Source: Volvox africanus (lineage: Eukaryota; Chlorophyta; Chlorophyceae; Chlamydomonadales; Volvocaceae). From it: a stretch of DNA of 64,000 nt. How positions within the stretch are numbered: the first letter of the stretch is position 1; every line of letters begins with the position of its first letter. A model generated the notes under the pieces. The model was not told the origin of the DNA and did no database searches. It saw only the letters and a program-made list of their open reading frames with translations. The stretch covers positions 3,014,001 to 3,078,000 of the forward strand of contig BSDZ01000010.1 of the NCBI GenBank assembly GCA_030268105.1, read 5' to 3'. Both the position numbers and the translations under genes were made by a program. Positions 11,674 through 22,695 of the stretch are shown one piece after another.

Positions 11674-12600
11674 CTAGTTGTTGTTCTCAAGTCTGCTATA
11701 TGCGACTTGCAAGTGTTCGAAGGCTTTGAAGGCCAAAGCCCTGTGTTGCCCACCGAGCAGGTGACGGTGTGGGTTCAGCTGCCACCTGAGCCTGTCGTAC
11801 ACAGCCTTCCGTCCCTGGGTTTTGAGCTTCTCCGGAGCAAGCTGGAAGATGAGACGGTCGCCAAGTGCCTCATCTTCCAGTTTGCTAAATGTGATCACCC
11901 ACTCAACCACATCCGCATTAGACATAAGCCCCTCAGTGGGTATGACGACATGGCTCACGTGCCGCAACCCGTTATCTGCACTTTGGGTATCCCCGCTTTC
12001 AGCCACGTCCCTCTCGTGGCACACCACATTATCCGCACTTTGGGTATCTCCGCTTTCGGCCATGTGCCTCTCGTGGCACACCACATTATCCGCACTTTGG
12101 GTATCTCCGCTTTCGGCCATGTGCCTCTCGTGGCACACCACATTATCCGCACTTTGGGTATCTCCGCTTTCGGCCACGTCCCTCTCGTGGCACACCAACT
12201 TATCCGCACTTTGGGTATCTCCGCTTTTGGCCATGTGCCTCTCGTGGCACACCACATTATCCGCACTTTGGGTATCTCCGCTTTCGGCCACGTGCCTCTC
12301 GTAGTTAACCTCTTTGGTATCACTCTCATTATTGCCGATATGGACCACTGGCACCTCGTGGTCGATTTTGCTCTCGATGCTCTGCGCATCCTGGTGTTGG
12401 AACACAGACACCTCATAGTCAAACCCATCACTTTTGGTCCCATATTTCCAGGACTGAACTTCTTGGTCAGGCTCACTGACGTCTGCCTCGCTGGGTATCT
12501 CCATAGGAACGACTGTCTGAGAACCCATAATCCAGCCAGATATTTGCTGCATGGACGGCAACCTAAGTTGCCAGCACAGCACCTTCGGCTGCAGATGCAC
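11674..12600 (-). CDS. Repeat-borne ORF with 19-residue repeats, J-domain-like (copy 2)
   Basis: 308-codon version of the ORF at 9348-10388 in the second R2 unit. It has two fewer 19-residue repeats and a few substitutions (for example KYGTKS for KNGTKS). The frame stays open because repeat loss is in multiples of 57 bp. Same caveats: tandem duplication, not selection, may explain conservation. Confidence 0.33.
   Translation of the reverse strand: MHLQPKVLCWQLRLPSMQQISGWIMGSQTVVPMEIPSEADVSEPDQEVQSWKYGTKSDGFDYEVSVFQHQDAQSIESKIDHEVPVVHIGNNESDTKEVNYERHVAESGDTQSADNVVCHERHMAKSGDTQSADKLVCHERDVAESGDTQSADNVVCHERHMAESGDTQSADNVVCHERHMAESGDTQSADNVVCHERDVAESGDTQSADNGLRHVSHVVIPTEGLMSNADVVEWVITFSKLEDEALGDRLIFQLAPEKLKTQGRKAVYDRLRWQLNPHRHLLGGQHRALAFKAFEHLQVAYSRLENNN
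11971..12304. repeat. 57-bp minisatellite, ~6 units (R2 copy 2)
   Basis: Same array as in R2 copy 1 but two units shorter. The missing units include the distinctive AGCCACCTC variant. Confidence 0.88.
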
Positions 12601-13434
12601 CGCGGTCGAAGAGAGAAATATGGTCCTGCGTCAATGGGCGAAAAATTAATTTTCTGCGACTTAAAATGGTTCAGGCTTTGACCTTGACCGTGAGGCGGCG
12701 GCGGCATCTCAATCACATACAGCTACAACGCAAGGAAAGCTGCCCATATAGTTAATTTTAAATTAAGCTTTGCAAAGACATCGGTTGAGTCAGCCATGAA
12801 AATTGGAAAAGGCTCGAGCGTACCTTGGGTAGAAGACCTCGAAGCATGTCCGCGCCAGGTAGAAGATGCCACTGAGCATGGCTTTTAGGACGGGCCTAGC
12901 GACACAGCTCATGGTATCTGAATCCACGCAAACAAGCATGTGAACCATGCAGCTGTGTTGACTGCATTACCGAGCTACTAATGCAGCTGCGTAAACATCT
13001 TGCCGTACGCGTTAATTGCGTAGGCGTTTACTCAGACAGGAAGGGCACAGAAAGCTGAAACATTATGATATCTTGTCACACTGTAGGGGCTACGCAGCAA
13101 ATATGGAATTATTGACGAGGGTCTGAGCTCAGGGTGTGCGTGGTTAAGAAAATTACATGAAACACAAACATAATTATGGAAGTACCAATCACGATATAGT
13201 ACAAAACATAGGTATCAGAGTCTGCCCAATTAAGGGTGGTATCGAAAGACACTGAATATGAATTCAAAGCCCCATATATATGTTTCGTTCCAGGGACAGG
13301 CAAAGTGTCCAAGGAAGCTCCCAAGGATCCTGGATCGCGTGTTTCTGGGGTCGTAACCTTCCATGTGGTGGGGTTTCTTTACCTCGCACCCATTACTCCT
13401 CCATTGCACAAACAGGGACAATCAAGACGTCCCG

Positions 13435-13598
13435 GCCAAAGCCACTCCGGCGGCTAAGGCCCCCCTTTTGTCCAAGCCAAAGCCGCTCCGGCGGCTAAGG
13501 CCCCCCTTTTGTCCCAGCCAAAGCCGCTCCGGCAGTTAAAGCCCCCCCTTTGTCCCAGCCAAAGCCGCTCCGGCGGTTAAAGCGCGCTTCTTTTTGCC
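13435..13598. repeat. 41-bp minisatellite, 4 units (R2 copy 3)
   Basis: Counterpart of the 8897-9060 array with the same unit number and variants. Confidence 0.85.
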
Positions 13599-13885
13599 AC
13601 TCGTTACACAAGCAAAGGACAATACGTCCCAGCCACAGCCGTCCTGGAGGCAGAGCCCCCAACCAGTCCACACCAGGGCATTAAATCTGCGTGGAAAGGG
13701 TTTGTCAGTCAGTAAGGACATGTCTAATTATTATCGTAAGAACTGAGCGACACAATAAAACAGGCAGGCCAAGTCCCACACTTACCTTCTGATGACTAAC
13801 ATAAAGCCCTGATAAGATGCATGCAATCCCCCCTTGGTTTCCCTTGCTCCACCCCTCACTCCTCATATGCCTTCGGCATGCGCAT

Positions 13886-14812
13886 CTAGTTGTTGTTCTC
13901 AAGTCTGCTATATGCGACTTGCAAGTGTTCGAAGGCTTTGAAGGCCAAAGCCCTGTGTTGCCCACCGAGCAGGTGACGGTGTGGGTTCAGCTGCCACCTG
14001 AGCCTGTCGTACACAGCCTTCCGTCCCTGGGTTTTGAGCTTCTCCGGAGCAAGCTGGAAGATGAGACGGTCGCCAAGTGCCTCATCTTCCAGTTTGCTAA
14101 ATGTGATCACCCACTCAACCACATCCGCATTAGACATAAGCCCCTCAGTGGGTATGACGACATGGCTCACGTGCCGCAACCCGTTATCTGCACTTTGGGT
14201 ATCCCCGCTTTCAGCCACGTCCCTCTCGTGGCACACCACATTATCCGCACTTTGGGTATCTCCGCTTTCGGCCATGTGCCTCTCGTGGCACACCACATTA
14301 TCCGCACTTTGGGTATCTCCGCTTTCGGCCATGTGCCTCTCGTGGCACACCACATTATCCGCACTTTGGGTATCTCCGCTTTCGGCCACGTCCCTCTCGT
14401 GGCACACCAACTTATCCGCACTTTGGGTATCTCCGCTTTTGGCCATGTGCCTCTCGTGGCACACCACATTATCCGCACTTTGGGTATCTCCGCTTTCGGC
14501 CACGTGCCTCTCGTAGTTAACCTCTTTGGTATCACTCTCATTATTGCCGATATGGACCACTGGCACCTCGTGGTCGATTTTGCTCTCGATGCTCTGCGCA
14601 TCCTGGTGTTGGAACACAGACACCTCATAGTCAAACCCATCACTTTTGGTCCCATATTTCCAGGACTGAACTTCTTGGTCAGGCTCACTGACGTCTGCCT
14701 CGCTGGGTATTTCCATAGGAACGACTGTCTGAGAACCCATAATCCAGCCAGATATTTGCTGCATGGACGGCAACCTAAGTTGCCAGCACAGCACCTTCGG
14801 CTGCAGATGCAC
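13886..14812 (-). CDS. Repeat-borne ORF with 19-residue repeats, J-domain-like (copy 3)
   Basis: 308-codon copy, essentially the same protein as in R2 copy 2, differing only by rare silent or single-base changes. No promoter or poly(A) signal could be assigned to any of the three copies. Confidence 0.33.
   Translation of the reverse strand: MHLQPKVLCWQLRLPSMQQISGWIMGSQTVVPMEIPSEADVSEPDQEVQSWKYGTKSDGFDYEVSVFQHQDAQSIESKIDHEVPVVHIGNNESDTKEVNYERHVAESGDTQSADNVVCHERHMAKSGDTQSADKLVCHERDVAESGDTQSADNVVCHERHMAESGDTQSADNVVCHERHMAESGDTQSADNVVCHERDVAESGDTQSADNGLRHVSHVVIPTEGLMSNADVVEWVITFSKLEDEALGDRLIFQLAPEKLKTQGRKAVYDRLRWQLNPHRHLLGGQHRALAFKAFEHLQVAYSRLENNN
14183..14516. repeat. 57-bp minisatellite, ~6 units (R2 copy 3)
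   Basis: Same unit number and order as R2 copy 2. Confidence 0.88.
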
Positions 14813-15147
14813 CGCGGTCGAAGAGAGAAATATGGTCCTGCGTCAATGGGCGAAAAATTAATTTTCTGCGACTTAAAATGGTTCAGGCTTTGACCTTGAC
14901 CGTGAGGCGGCGGCGGCATCTCAATCACATACAGCTACAACGCAAGGAAAGCTGCCCATATAGTTAATTTTAAATTAAGCTTTGCAAAGACATCGGTTGA
15001 GTCAGCCATGAAAATTGGAAAAGGCTCGAGCGTACCTTGGGTAGAAGACCTCGAAGCATGTCCGCGCCAGGTAGAAGATGCCACTGAGCATGGCTTTTAG
15101 GACGGGCCTAGCGACATAGCTCATGGTATCTGAATCCACGCAAACAA

Positions 15148-15224
15148 GCATGTGAACCATGCAGCTGTGTTGACTGCATTACCGAGCTACTAATGCAGCT
15201 GCGTAAACATCTTGCCGTACGCGT
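15148..15224. repeat. R2 unit, 77-bp start, interrupted by retroelement
   Basis: Start of a fourth R2 unit. It carries R2-specific variants (GTTGACTGC rather than R1 GTTAACTGC) right up to the retroelement, whereas the sequence resuming at 22696 carries R1-specific variants. Confidence 0.75.
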
Positions 15225-16048
15225 TGTTGTACCTCTCGTTCACGTTTGCTCATGAGTATCTGCACGTCTGGAGACTATCGACACCGATGCGCGAGCACTT
15301 GCAAGTACAGCAAGGCAAGCGAGAGCAAACAGAGACAGCGGAAGACTTCAAGACGAAGAGAGATATAACTTACAGTCTTACGGGTCAGAATGATGCAATG
15401 GACGAAATCGCCGTCAGCGCCGGAAGCAAGCAATCATCACGCGGCGGTGATTAGCGAAGTTAAGGCTTAGCTCGGGCTAAGTAGAATAGTGTATAGAAAT
15501 AGTAATTTAGAACACACGAGTGTTCTCCGGTATCGGATATCTTGTCTAGCTTAGCCGTCCTCGCATCTGTTATACTCGCAGCATCGCAATGCCGTACGAT
15601 TCACATTAGGAGGCCGATCCTAGATGTGACAACCCTACTGCGTCTAGGCGATGTCTACGCATAACGACGTATAAGCCTTTCCTGCATTCGCATGATGCAA
15701 GGGTCCGGATAACGATATCCGGTTGCAGGGCATGCATCGCGACGAGTGCGGCGCTCTCAACGTGTGCTTTAATGAAGTAATATTATATCAGATAATATTA
15801 CTTATCGTTTCGTAGCACGAGCATAATGCGCACTTCAATGATTAGGTCATTCATGCATGCTAGGCGGATTTGCCATGGTGCGATGTCGCGATGGATCATG
15901 ACAACATGCCAGATGCATATATAAATGTATGCGAATACATTTATATCATGCAGATTCATTCATATGTAATGCGTTCATCACAAAAGCACTTCGACTCATA
16001 GGATCGCGTCGACCTACGCGTCGACGGGAAATGAACCGTAGCACAACA
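15225..16048 (-). repeat. 3' LTR of the chromovirus
   Basis: 824 bp. Perfect hairpins at 15776-15802 (11-bp arms) and 15919-15946 (12-bp arms, GCGA loop). It is adjacent to the polypurine tract on its right. Confidence 0.95.
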
Positions 16049-16065
16049 ATTATCCCCCCTCCCGT
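16049..16065 (-). other. Polypurine tract
   Basis: Read on the minus strand this is GGGAGGGGGGATAAT immediately before the 3' LTR, the position of the plus-strand DNA primer in LTR elements. Confidence 0.8.
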
Positions 16066-16107
16066 ATGCAGCGTCCTCGCTGCATCATACAGCATCGACT
16101 GCAGGGG

Positions 16108-19100
16108 TCATTGGGCTTGTGTGGCACGTTTGCGGGCTTCTTCGAGCAGGGGTTTCATGTCCTGTGAGAAGTTGCGTGCCGGTTCCCATGAGTTGTGCTC
16201 GTCGGTATACCCTGTCCACTTAACCAAGTACTCGTGTACTGTTCGCTTACGTCGGTGTCGGCCCACACGACGCGCGCGATAATCTAACACCCGCTCCACA
16301 TCGTAAAACTTCTGTTTACCAGCGATCCAGGTCTCGGGAACTGGTTCGATCGCTGCGGGGGCGTTAGCAGGCTCAGGGACGGGTTCCGTACCACGATACG
16401 GACGAACAAGCGATACGTGAAACGTGGGGTGAATGGGCATATCAGCGGGCAATGCAAGCTCCACAGCCACATTCCCAACCATGCGCACGACAGGATACGG
16501 ACCAATCCAGCGGGGTAAGAGTTTTCGGGATCCGTCGGCCAAGGAACGCAAGTTCTTGGTGCTTAGCAACACGAGTTGCCCTTCCGAAAACGTCACATCC
16601 TGCTTAGATTTGTTATAGTATTCCGTCGTTCGTTGCTGCGCCGCGTCCAAACACGACTTCGCGTCTGTGATTCGGGACATAAAAGACTTGGCAAAAAGTT
16701 TAGCAGCAGGCACGTTCACTTCCAACTCACGCCACACGGGTAGCGCGGGATGAAACCCGTAGTTAAGAAAGAACGGACTTTTGCCTGTAGAGCGGTTAAC
16801 AGCGTTGTTAAGCGCGAATTCTGCCGCAGTCAAATATGTATCCCAAACAAGTGGTGTGCGACCAGCATAATTGCGCAACATATCACCCAATGTGCGGTTT
16901 GTGCGTTCGGTTTGACCATCAGTCTGCGGGTGGTACGCTGTGCTCAGGTTGACACGCATGCCAACTAGCTTGCAGAGCGCTTCCCAAAACTTAGACGTGA
17001 ACTGTCCACCGCGGTCCGAGATCACATTTTTGGGAATCCCGTGTAACCGAACCACATTATCGAAAAACAAACGTGCGGTTTGCTCAGCCGTGCAGGATGA
17101 TGTGCATGGTGCTAGGTGAACCATCTTAGTCAGACGATCGACCATTACGAACACCGCATCGTATCCCCCCTCAGTTTTGGGCAGCGCGACTACGAAGTCC
17201 ATGGAAACACTTTCCCAAGGCGCATCCGGGACAGGCAACGGTTGCAACAACCCATGGCCCTTACCGGACAAAGCCTTATTGCGCTGGCACAGACTGCATG
17301 CCTGGACGAAGTTCGCCGCATCCTTAGCCAAACGAGGCCACCAAAAGGAACGTTGCACCAAGTCGATCAATCGCTTGCTACCAGGGTGTCCTGCTAACGG
17401 GTCCTCGTGGAACCGCGCAAGGATGTCGTAGCGTAGCGCGTCGTCGTTCGGAACGACGATTTGCGTAGCTGCACCCTCCGTCCGTAGCCAAAGGCCATTC
17501 TGCTTGCGAAGGTTTTCTACATTAGCCGGGTCCGCGAACCAGGCGTCTGCGTTGTAGGCAACCTTCAACCGCTCCGCGAGGTCCGTCGCGATCGGAACCT
17601 CCTCGCTACGCGGCCGCACGACAGGCGCTGCCAAAATTGCAGCGTGTAGCGACGGATGTCGACTGAGAGCATCGGCAATATTCAATTTACCAGAAATATA
17701 CTCCCAGGTGCAGTTGAACCTAGCTAGATATTCCATCCACCTAGCTTGACGGCGGTTCAACGTCGGAACGCTTTGCAAAAACGTTAGGGGCTTATGGTCA
17801 GTTTTTAAAGTAAACGGGCGTCCCTCGAGGTAACAGCGCCATTCCTTTAAAGCATGCAGCACGGCCAGAAGCTCCTGTTCCCCGGTGGTGTAGCGAATCT
17901 CCGCACCAGAAAACTTCTTACTCGTGAAGGCGATCGGTCGCCCTTCCTGTAGCAATACAGCGCCGCTTCCAAATATTGAGGCATCAGACACTACCTCAAC
18001 ACGAAATGGTAACGAGTAATCAGGGAATGCAAGGGTGACATCTTCGGCAACGATTCGTTTGAGCTCTTCGAATGCCCGCTGGCATTGCGACGTCCACGAC
18101 TCGAGCGAAACGAAAACGCCTTTGCGAGTTAAGTTAGTAAGCGGGGCCGCAATGATGGAATATTTTTCAATGAACTTTCGGAAATAATTGGTCAAGCCAA
18201 GGAACTTACGCAGCTCCGTGAGGTTCTGAGGCGCGGGCCAATCGCGAACCACGGCGACCTTCCGCGGGTCCATCTTCACACCGGTGGCCGACACAATGTG
18301 ACCCAAATATTCCACATGAGGCTGCGCCCAAAAGCATTTGGCGCGTTTAGCAAACAATTGCTCCCGCCTCATAACGTCGAGCACGAGCCGAAGATGCTCC
18401 AAGTGCTCCTCGCGCGTCTTAGAATATACCAAGATGTCATCCAGGTAGCAAACAACGAACCTGTCGATAAACGGCCTAAACATTCGGTCCATAACCGCCT
18501 GAAACGTCGCAGGGGCATTAGTCAAACCAAATGATAGGACCGTATACTCAAAGTGACCGAAGGGCGTCCGAAAAGCGGTTTTCGGGATATCAGAGGCAGC
18601 GATGCGAATCTGATTGTAGCCCTGTTGTAAGTCAATTGAGGAAAAATAAGCCGAGCCCTTCAGCTTATCCAACAGGTCGTCAACGCGTGGCAAAGGGTAG
18701 CGATTTTTCACCGTATTCGCATTTAACCCCCGGTAATCAATGCACATGCGCAAGGTCCCATCCTTCTTACCGACAAACAAAATCGGTGCAGAATACGGGG
18801 ATGTGCTGGGGCGTATCATACCCTTCGCGAGCAAATCCGTCACCTGGCGCTTCACCTCGTCCAGCTCCAATGGACTCAACCTGTACATTGGCCGGGCCGT
18901 AGGCTGCGCTCCAGGCATGAGAGGGATTGTGTGATCAACAGGACGCATAGGTGGTAGGCCAGGGATATCTTTAAAGACGTCCTCATACTGCGACAGTAGG
19001 GCCTCAACCTCAGGATCCACAGAAATCTGCGCGGTGGTGACACAACAGCTCACCCGCGGCCTTAAAAGCAGTCCGTGGGCACCCTTCCGTAACAAACGGA

Positions 19101-20169
19101 CGGCCTCCTTACGCCCGACTAGCTCTGGTTCGATTCGCGCGGCCATTGCGGTCACAGCGAAATTAACCATAGGCACCGCCTCAGTTTCGCCCCCCTTTGG
19201 TGTGACATGTTCGAACGACAGGAAAGGTACCTTAATCGACAGAGTACCCTTGCACATATGCAGGGTTGCGGTCTCCATGTCGATGCGCGCGCGGTACTGT
19301 CGTAATGTCGACGACCCCATTATGTACGGTGCAGTCTCTGCTAAGCCCTGCAGCACGTACGGCCGGGTCACAACACGCAAAGGGCCTAACGATAGGCTAA
19401 GGGTAATCCTGCCCACGATGGGATGCTTACCCCCGTCAGCAAGGGTAACCTGTGTACAATCAGACGACTCTGGGGACAACCCCAGCGCATTCACCTCTGC
19501 GACAGAGATGAAGTCGTCACTGGCACCGGTGTCAACAAGTGCCTTCAGAGTACGGCCATTCAAACCGATCTGAACCACAGGGACACGGTTATCTACGAGC
19601 GACTGCCCAGCAGACAACGTCAGTGCACTTAGGGCGGGTCCGTAACCAACGGCACCCCCGTCAGGAGCTTCGTACCAAACGTCAACCGAGTAGGATAGGT
19701 GTGGCCACGGAGCCAGCGTACCCTCCCGATCCACACCATTAAACAAAACGGTGCCCGGCTCGAACCGGTGGACATGCCGCATACCCCTTAACGATGCCTC
19801 TGCCTTGCGCCGACAGAAAGCAGGGAGTAATACACATGCGGCAGTGTCTGGATATTGACGCCTACACCTCCTGTACATGGCCAACTGTTCCGACATCTCA
19901 CGCAGAGACGAGGGGATGAACAAAACCACGTGGTTAGACAGATCGATAGACGACAGGGGACGGCGAGGTGTAAACAAATTACACAACGGGTCGAAGCAGA
20001 GAAGTCCCGTGCGTCCGTCAAGCGTGATGCGTCGCGCAATGACTCGCTCGATGTGTCCAAGTACACAAGGCAACAATGCCTTAACGGCTGGCCGTAAGGA
20101 TGACCACCGACCACGCGTTAGTTCAGAAAACCCAGGTAGAGCCCCCTCCGCAGGAACCCGGGCAAGCCC
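16108..20169 (-). CDS. pol: pol: protease, reverse transcriptase, RNase H, integrase, chromodomain
   Basis: 1353 codons following the gag TAG in the same frame. Domains in order: aspartic protease with DTGA (in [15 protein letters not shown]); reverse transcriptase with [21 protein letters not shown] and catalytic YLDD ([11 protein letters not shown]); RNase H with VSDAS and TDHKPL; integrase with an HHCC zinc-binding region (HPGSKRL...CSLCQR) and D,D-E core residues ([28 protein letters not shown]); and a C-terminal chromodomain ([18 protein letters not shown]). Domain order and chromodomain place it among chromoviruses. No internal stop or frameshift is seen, and the key catalytic residues are present. 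There is no separate pol ATG, which supports translation as a Gag-Pol fusion. Confidence 0.97.
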   Translation of the reverse strand, partial: GLARVPAEGALPGFSELTRGRWSSLRPAVKALLPCVLGHIERVIARRITLDGRTGLLCFDPLCNLFTPRRPLSSIDLSNHVVLFIPSSLREMSEQLAMYRRCRRQYPDTAACVLLPAFCRRKAEASLRGMRHVHRFEPGTVLFNGVDREGTLAPWPHLSYSVDVWYEAPDGGAVGYGPALSALTLSAGQSLVDNRVPVVQIGLNGRTLKALVDTGASDDFISVAEVNALGLSPESSDCTQVTLADGGKHPIVGRITLSLSLGPLRVVTRPYVLQGLAETAPYIMGSSTLRQYRARIDMETATLHMCKGTLSIKVPFLSFEHVTPKGGETEAVPMVNFAVTAMAARIEPELVGRKEAVRLLRKGAHGLLLRPRVSCCVTTAQISVDPEVEALLSQYEDVFKDIPGLPPMRPVDHTIPLMPGAQPTARPMYRLSPLELDEVKRQVTDLLAKGMIRPSTSPYSAPILFVGKKDGTLRMCIDYRGLNANTVKNRYPLPRVDDLLDKLKGSAYFSSIDLQQGYNQIRIAASDIPKTAFRTPFGHFEYTVLSFGLTNAPATFQAVMDRMFRPFIDRFVVCYLDDILVYSKTREEHLEHLRLVLDVMRREQLFAKRAKCFWAQPHVEYLGHIVSATGVKMDPRKVAVVRDWPAPQNLTELRKFLGLTNYFRKFIEKYSIIAAPLTNLTRKGVFVSLESWTSQCQRAFEELKRIVAEDVTLAFPDYSLPFRVEVVSDASIFGSGAVLLQEGRPIAFTSKKFSGAEIRYTTGEQELLAVLHALKEWRCYLEGRPFTLKTDHKPLTFLQSVPTLNRRQARWMEYLARFNCTWEYISGKLNIADALSRHPSLHAAILAAPVVRPRSEEVPIATDLAERLKVAYNADAWFADPANVENLRKQNGLWLRTEGAATQIVVPNDDALRYDILARFHEDPLAGHPGSKRLIDLVQRSFWWPRLAKDAANFVQACSLCQRNKALSGKGHGLLQPLPVPDAPWESVSMDFVVALPKTEGGYDAVFVMVDRLTKMVHLAPCTSSCTAEQTARLFFDNVVRLHGIPKNVISDRGGQFTSKFWEALCKLVGMRVNLSTAYHPQTDGQTERTNRTLGDMLRNYAGRTPLVWDTYLTAAEFALNNAVNRSTGKSPFFLNYGFHPALPVWRELEVNVPAAKLFAKSFMSRITDAKSCLDAAQQRTTEYYNKSKQDVTFSEGQLVLLSTKNLRSLADGSRKLLPRWIGPYPVVRMVGNVAVELALPADMPIHPTFHVSLVRPYRGTEPVPEPANAPAAIEPVPETWIAGKQKFYDVERVLDYRARRVGRHRRKRTVHEYLVKWTGYTDEHNSWEPARNFSQDMKPLLEEARKRATQAQ

Positions 20170-20172
20170 CTA
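20170..20172 (-). other. In-frame amber codon between gag and pol
   Basis: The gag frame reads CCG AAA TAG GGG CTT and stays open without another stop to the end of pol at 16108. This single TAG is the only barrier between the two, pointing to stop-codon readthrough for making Gag-Pol. Confidence 0.8.
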
Positions 20173-21405
20173 TTTCGGCTGAGGTACAAACGGCGGCATT
20201 AGAGGGCAATCCTTCGTAGAATGGCTCTCCGCACACCGTAGACAAACGTTGGCCAATTTTCGACGCTCGAATTCGGAACGATTGCAATTCCATTTTGGCA
20301 TAAATGTGTCGTCCGTACGAGTACGCTTCGCGTTGGGGTCGGAACGCTGTGCGGCTGCCGACGACGGCGCACCACCACGCTTCCTGTTCCTAGCTGGGTC
20401 CGAGCTCGGACCTGCCCCTCCTGTACCACGGACACCCGAGCTAGCGCCCCCGCGCGCCTTGCGTTGCCTGTTGCTGCGTCGCGTCGCGGCAGTAGGCGTG
20501 GGGCGGGTCGCGCCGAGGTCCTGGTCGAGAGCCACAGCTTCCCCAAGCGGATCCTGCACTTGCACGGCATTTGCACGAGGGGCAGACTTGACTTCTTCCT
20601 CGCCGGCAAGAAGTCGTATCTCCGCGCCCTTAGCAAAAGCGACCAACGCGTCATACGACTTGATCTGCGCTCCAACCAAGTCAGTGGCGCACCATTTAGC
20701 CAAAAGTTTCGTTAGGCCTCGCCTAAACCAAAAGACACGCTCAGATTCGGTGAGGTCAGCAATGGGAGTCACAAGTGCTTCGAAGCGTGACTGGTACGCA
20801 GGTACGTTTTCATCCCGACGCATGTGGTAGCTACCCGCTGCCAAAACGTTACGAGCTTCCACATCGCGTGCTTGAACCTCAGTAGCGAATCGTGCGAGCA
20901 AAGCGGCGACTAACTCGTCAAAAGTATAGCTGCCCCGGGCGTTGGTCCAATTGCGATACCAGTCCTTCGCTGCGCCCTCGAGGGTGTTACCAACGAAGAG
21001 ACACCTGATACCGTCATTATCGCCACCATGAACAGCTTGGAGGTACTTTTTAGCGTCACGCACGTACGCACGAGTTGCATCGGCTATGCTATGCCCTGGT
21101 GTCTTGTCGGTCAGCGAAATATTGAGCCTAGGAACGGGAATCGACAATCTCATCACCTCAGGGATGTCATCATGCCCTCGAGCTTGAGGTAATGGCAGAA
21201 CCCTTGGTCCAGCAGTGTTGTCCATATTCGTGTTCACTGCTGAATGCGGCACAATTAAGTGAGCAGGGGTCTGAAGGAAAAGGGGCTCTTGAGTGGCTCG
21301 CGCGCCAACAGTCTCAAGACCTCTATCCGGCGCTCTAGCAGCTACAACGAAATCGGGTTGGCTAGCTAGGCTAGTGTGCGGCGTATCGTCGTGTTCCGCG
21401 GACAT
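20173..21405 (-). CDS. gag: gag: capsid/nucleocapsid polyprotein
   Basis: 411 codons starting at the ATG at 21405. The middle part (residues about 90-220, including KDWYRNW and ALLARFATEV) is typical retrotransposon Gag capsid sequence. A basic, Arg-rich region follows, then a zinc knuckle CLRCAESHSTKDC near the C-terminus. The knuckle spacing is CX2CX3HX4C, one residue shorter than the canonical CX2CX4HX4C. The frame ends with a single TAG (20170-20172) and then continues open in the same frame into pol. A possible additional 5' exon (MASSSDEPRG... from about 21806) exists upstream in another frame. Confidence 0.92.
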
Positions 21406-21850
21406 GGAGCACGAAACGATACCCTAGTTTTGCGTAATAGAAGCCGACTTCTATCGCAAAGGCAAGAGTACAAAGCGACTCGGTGAGCCTACCGACAGTA
21501 CTCTTGAGAAGATTCAGCAAACTCAGCAAGTAATTGCCCAGTTGAGTCCTGATCTCCGTAGTTTGAGCAATGAGAGTCGCCAACTGGTCCGGACGAACGC
21601 CGGTCTCAGTCGCCGCGGCAAGCAATGCCGGTGCACTGAGATTACCTGCGACTCAGAGCGTACACTTACACAACAAGTGCAGCAATCTAAGCAAAAGCAA
21701 TTAAACAATTACAAACCGGAAGCGGCGGCGTCCAAAACGGCGCGGCCTAAATCTTCGGCAAAAGTATCTAGCGGTCCTCGTGGTTCGTCGCTGGAACTCG
21801 CCATAGAAAGAACCTACTTCCGATTAGACAAAGAGAGACAGTTAGGCAAC

Positions 21851-21868
21851 GAACCTGTCTCGATACCA
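21851..21868 (-). other. Primer-binding site
   Basis: Minus-strand TGGTATCGAGACAGGTTC starts 3 nt inside the 5' LTR. TGGTATC is the usual start of sites that pair with the 3' end of initiator methionine tRNA in plant Ty3/gypsy elements; the exact tRNA here is inferred. Confidence 0.75.
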
Positions 21869-21871
21869 AAT

Positions 21872-22695
21872 TGTTGTACCTCTCGTTCACGTTTGCTCAT
21901 GAGTATCTGCACGTCTGGAGACTATCGACACCGATGCGCGAGCACTTGCAAGTACAGCAAGGCAAGCGAGAGCAAACAGAGACAGCGGAAGACTTCAAGA
22001 CGAAGAGAGATATAACTTACAGTCTTACGGGTCAGAATGATGCAATGGACGAAATCGCCGTCAGCGCCGGAAGCAAGCAATCATCACGCGGCGGTGATTA
22101 GCGAAGTTAAGGCTTAGCTCGGGCTAAGTAGAATAGTGTATAGAAATAGTAATTTAGAACACACGAGTGTTCTCCGGTATCGGATATCTTGTCTAGCTTA
22201 GCCGTCCTCGCATCTGTTATACTCGCAGCATCGCAATGCCGTACGATTCACATTAGGAGGCCGATCCTAGATGTGACAACCCTACTGCGTCTAGGCGATG
22301 TCTACGCATAACGACGTATAAGCCTTTCCTGCATTCGCATGATGCAAGGGTCCGGATAACGATATCCGGTTGCAGGGCATGCATCGCGACGAGTGCGGCG
22401 CTCTCAACGTGTGCTTTAATGAAGTAATATTATATCAGATAATATTACTTATCGTTTCGTAGCACGAGCATAATGCGCACTTCAATGATTAGGTCATTCA
22501 TGCATGCTAGGCGGATTTGCCATGGTGCGATGTCGCGATGGATCATGACAACATGCCAGATGCATATATAAATGTATGCGAATACATTTATATCATGCAG
22601 ATTCATTCATATGTAATGCGTTCATCACAAAAGCACTTCGACTCATAGGATCGCGTCGACCTACGCGTCGACGGGAAATGAACCGTAGCACAACA
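21872..22695 (-). repeat. 5' LTR of the chromovirus
   Basis: 824 bp, same length and apparently same sequence as the other LTR. Because the element reads leftward, this is the 5' (promoter) LTR. It contains perfect short palindromes, including one with a TATATAAAT core that could serve as a TATA element. Confidence 0.95.

Larger units (their letters stand above)
10724..12935. repeat. R2 tandem repeat unit, copy 2 (2212 bp)
   Basis: Direct copy of the preceding unit, nearly identical apart from two fewer 57-bp repeats and a few substitutions (for example CCTTCC for CCCTCC near 11147). Confidence 0.88.
12936..15147. repeat. R2 tandem repeat unit, copy 3 (2212 bp)
   Basis: Same length and almost the same sequence as copy 2, including the same minisatellite unit order. 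Copies 2 and 3 are therefore each other's closest relatives. A fourth unit begins at 15148 but is cut off after 77 bp by the retroelement at 15225. Confidence 0.88.
15225..22695 (-). mobile_element. Complete Ty3/gypsy chromovirus LTR retrotransposon
   Basis: 7471-bp element on the minus strand. It has two 824-bp LTRs (15225-16048 and 21872-22695) beginning TGTTGT and ending ACAACA, a 5-bp target duplication CGCGT (15220-15224 and 22696-22700), a primer-binding site, a polypurine tract, and long open gag and pol frames with the domain order protease, reverse transcriptase, RNase H, integrase, chromodomain. I saw no difference between the two LTRs while reading, so the insertion is very recent and the element is probably autonomous. 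It sits inside the tandem-repeat district, which fits a chromodomain element's preference for heterochromatin (known for the group; inference here). Confidence 0.97.
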
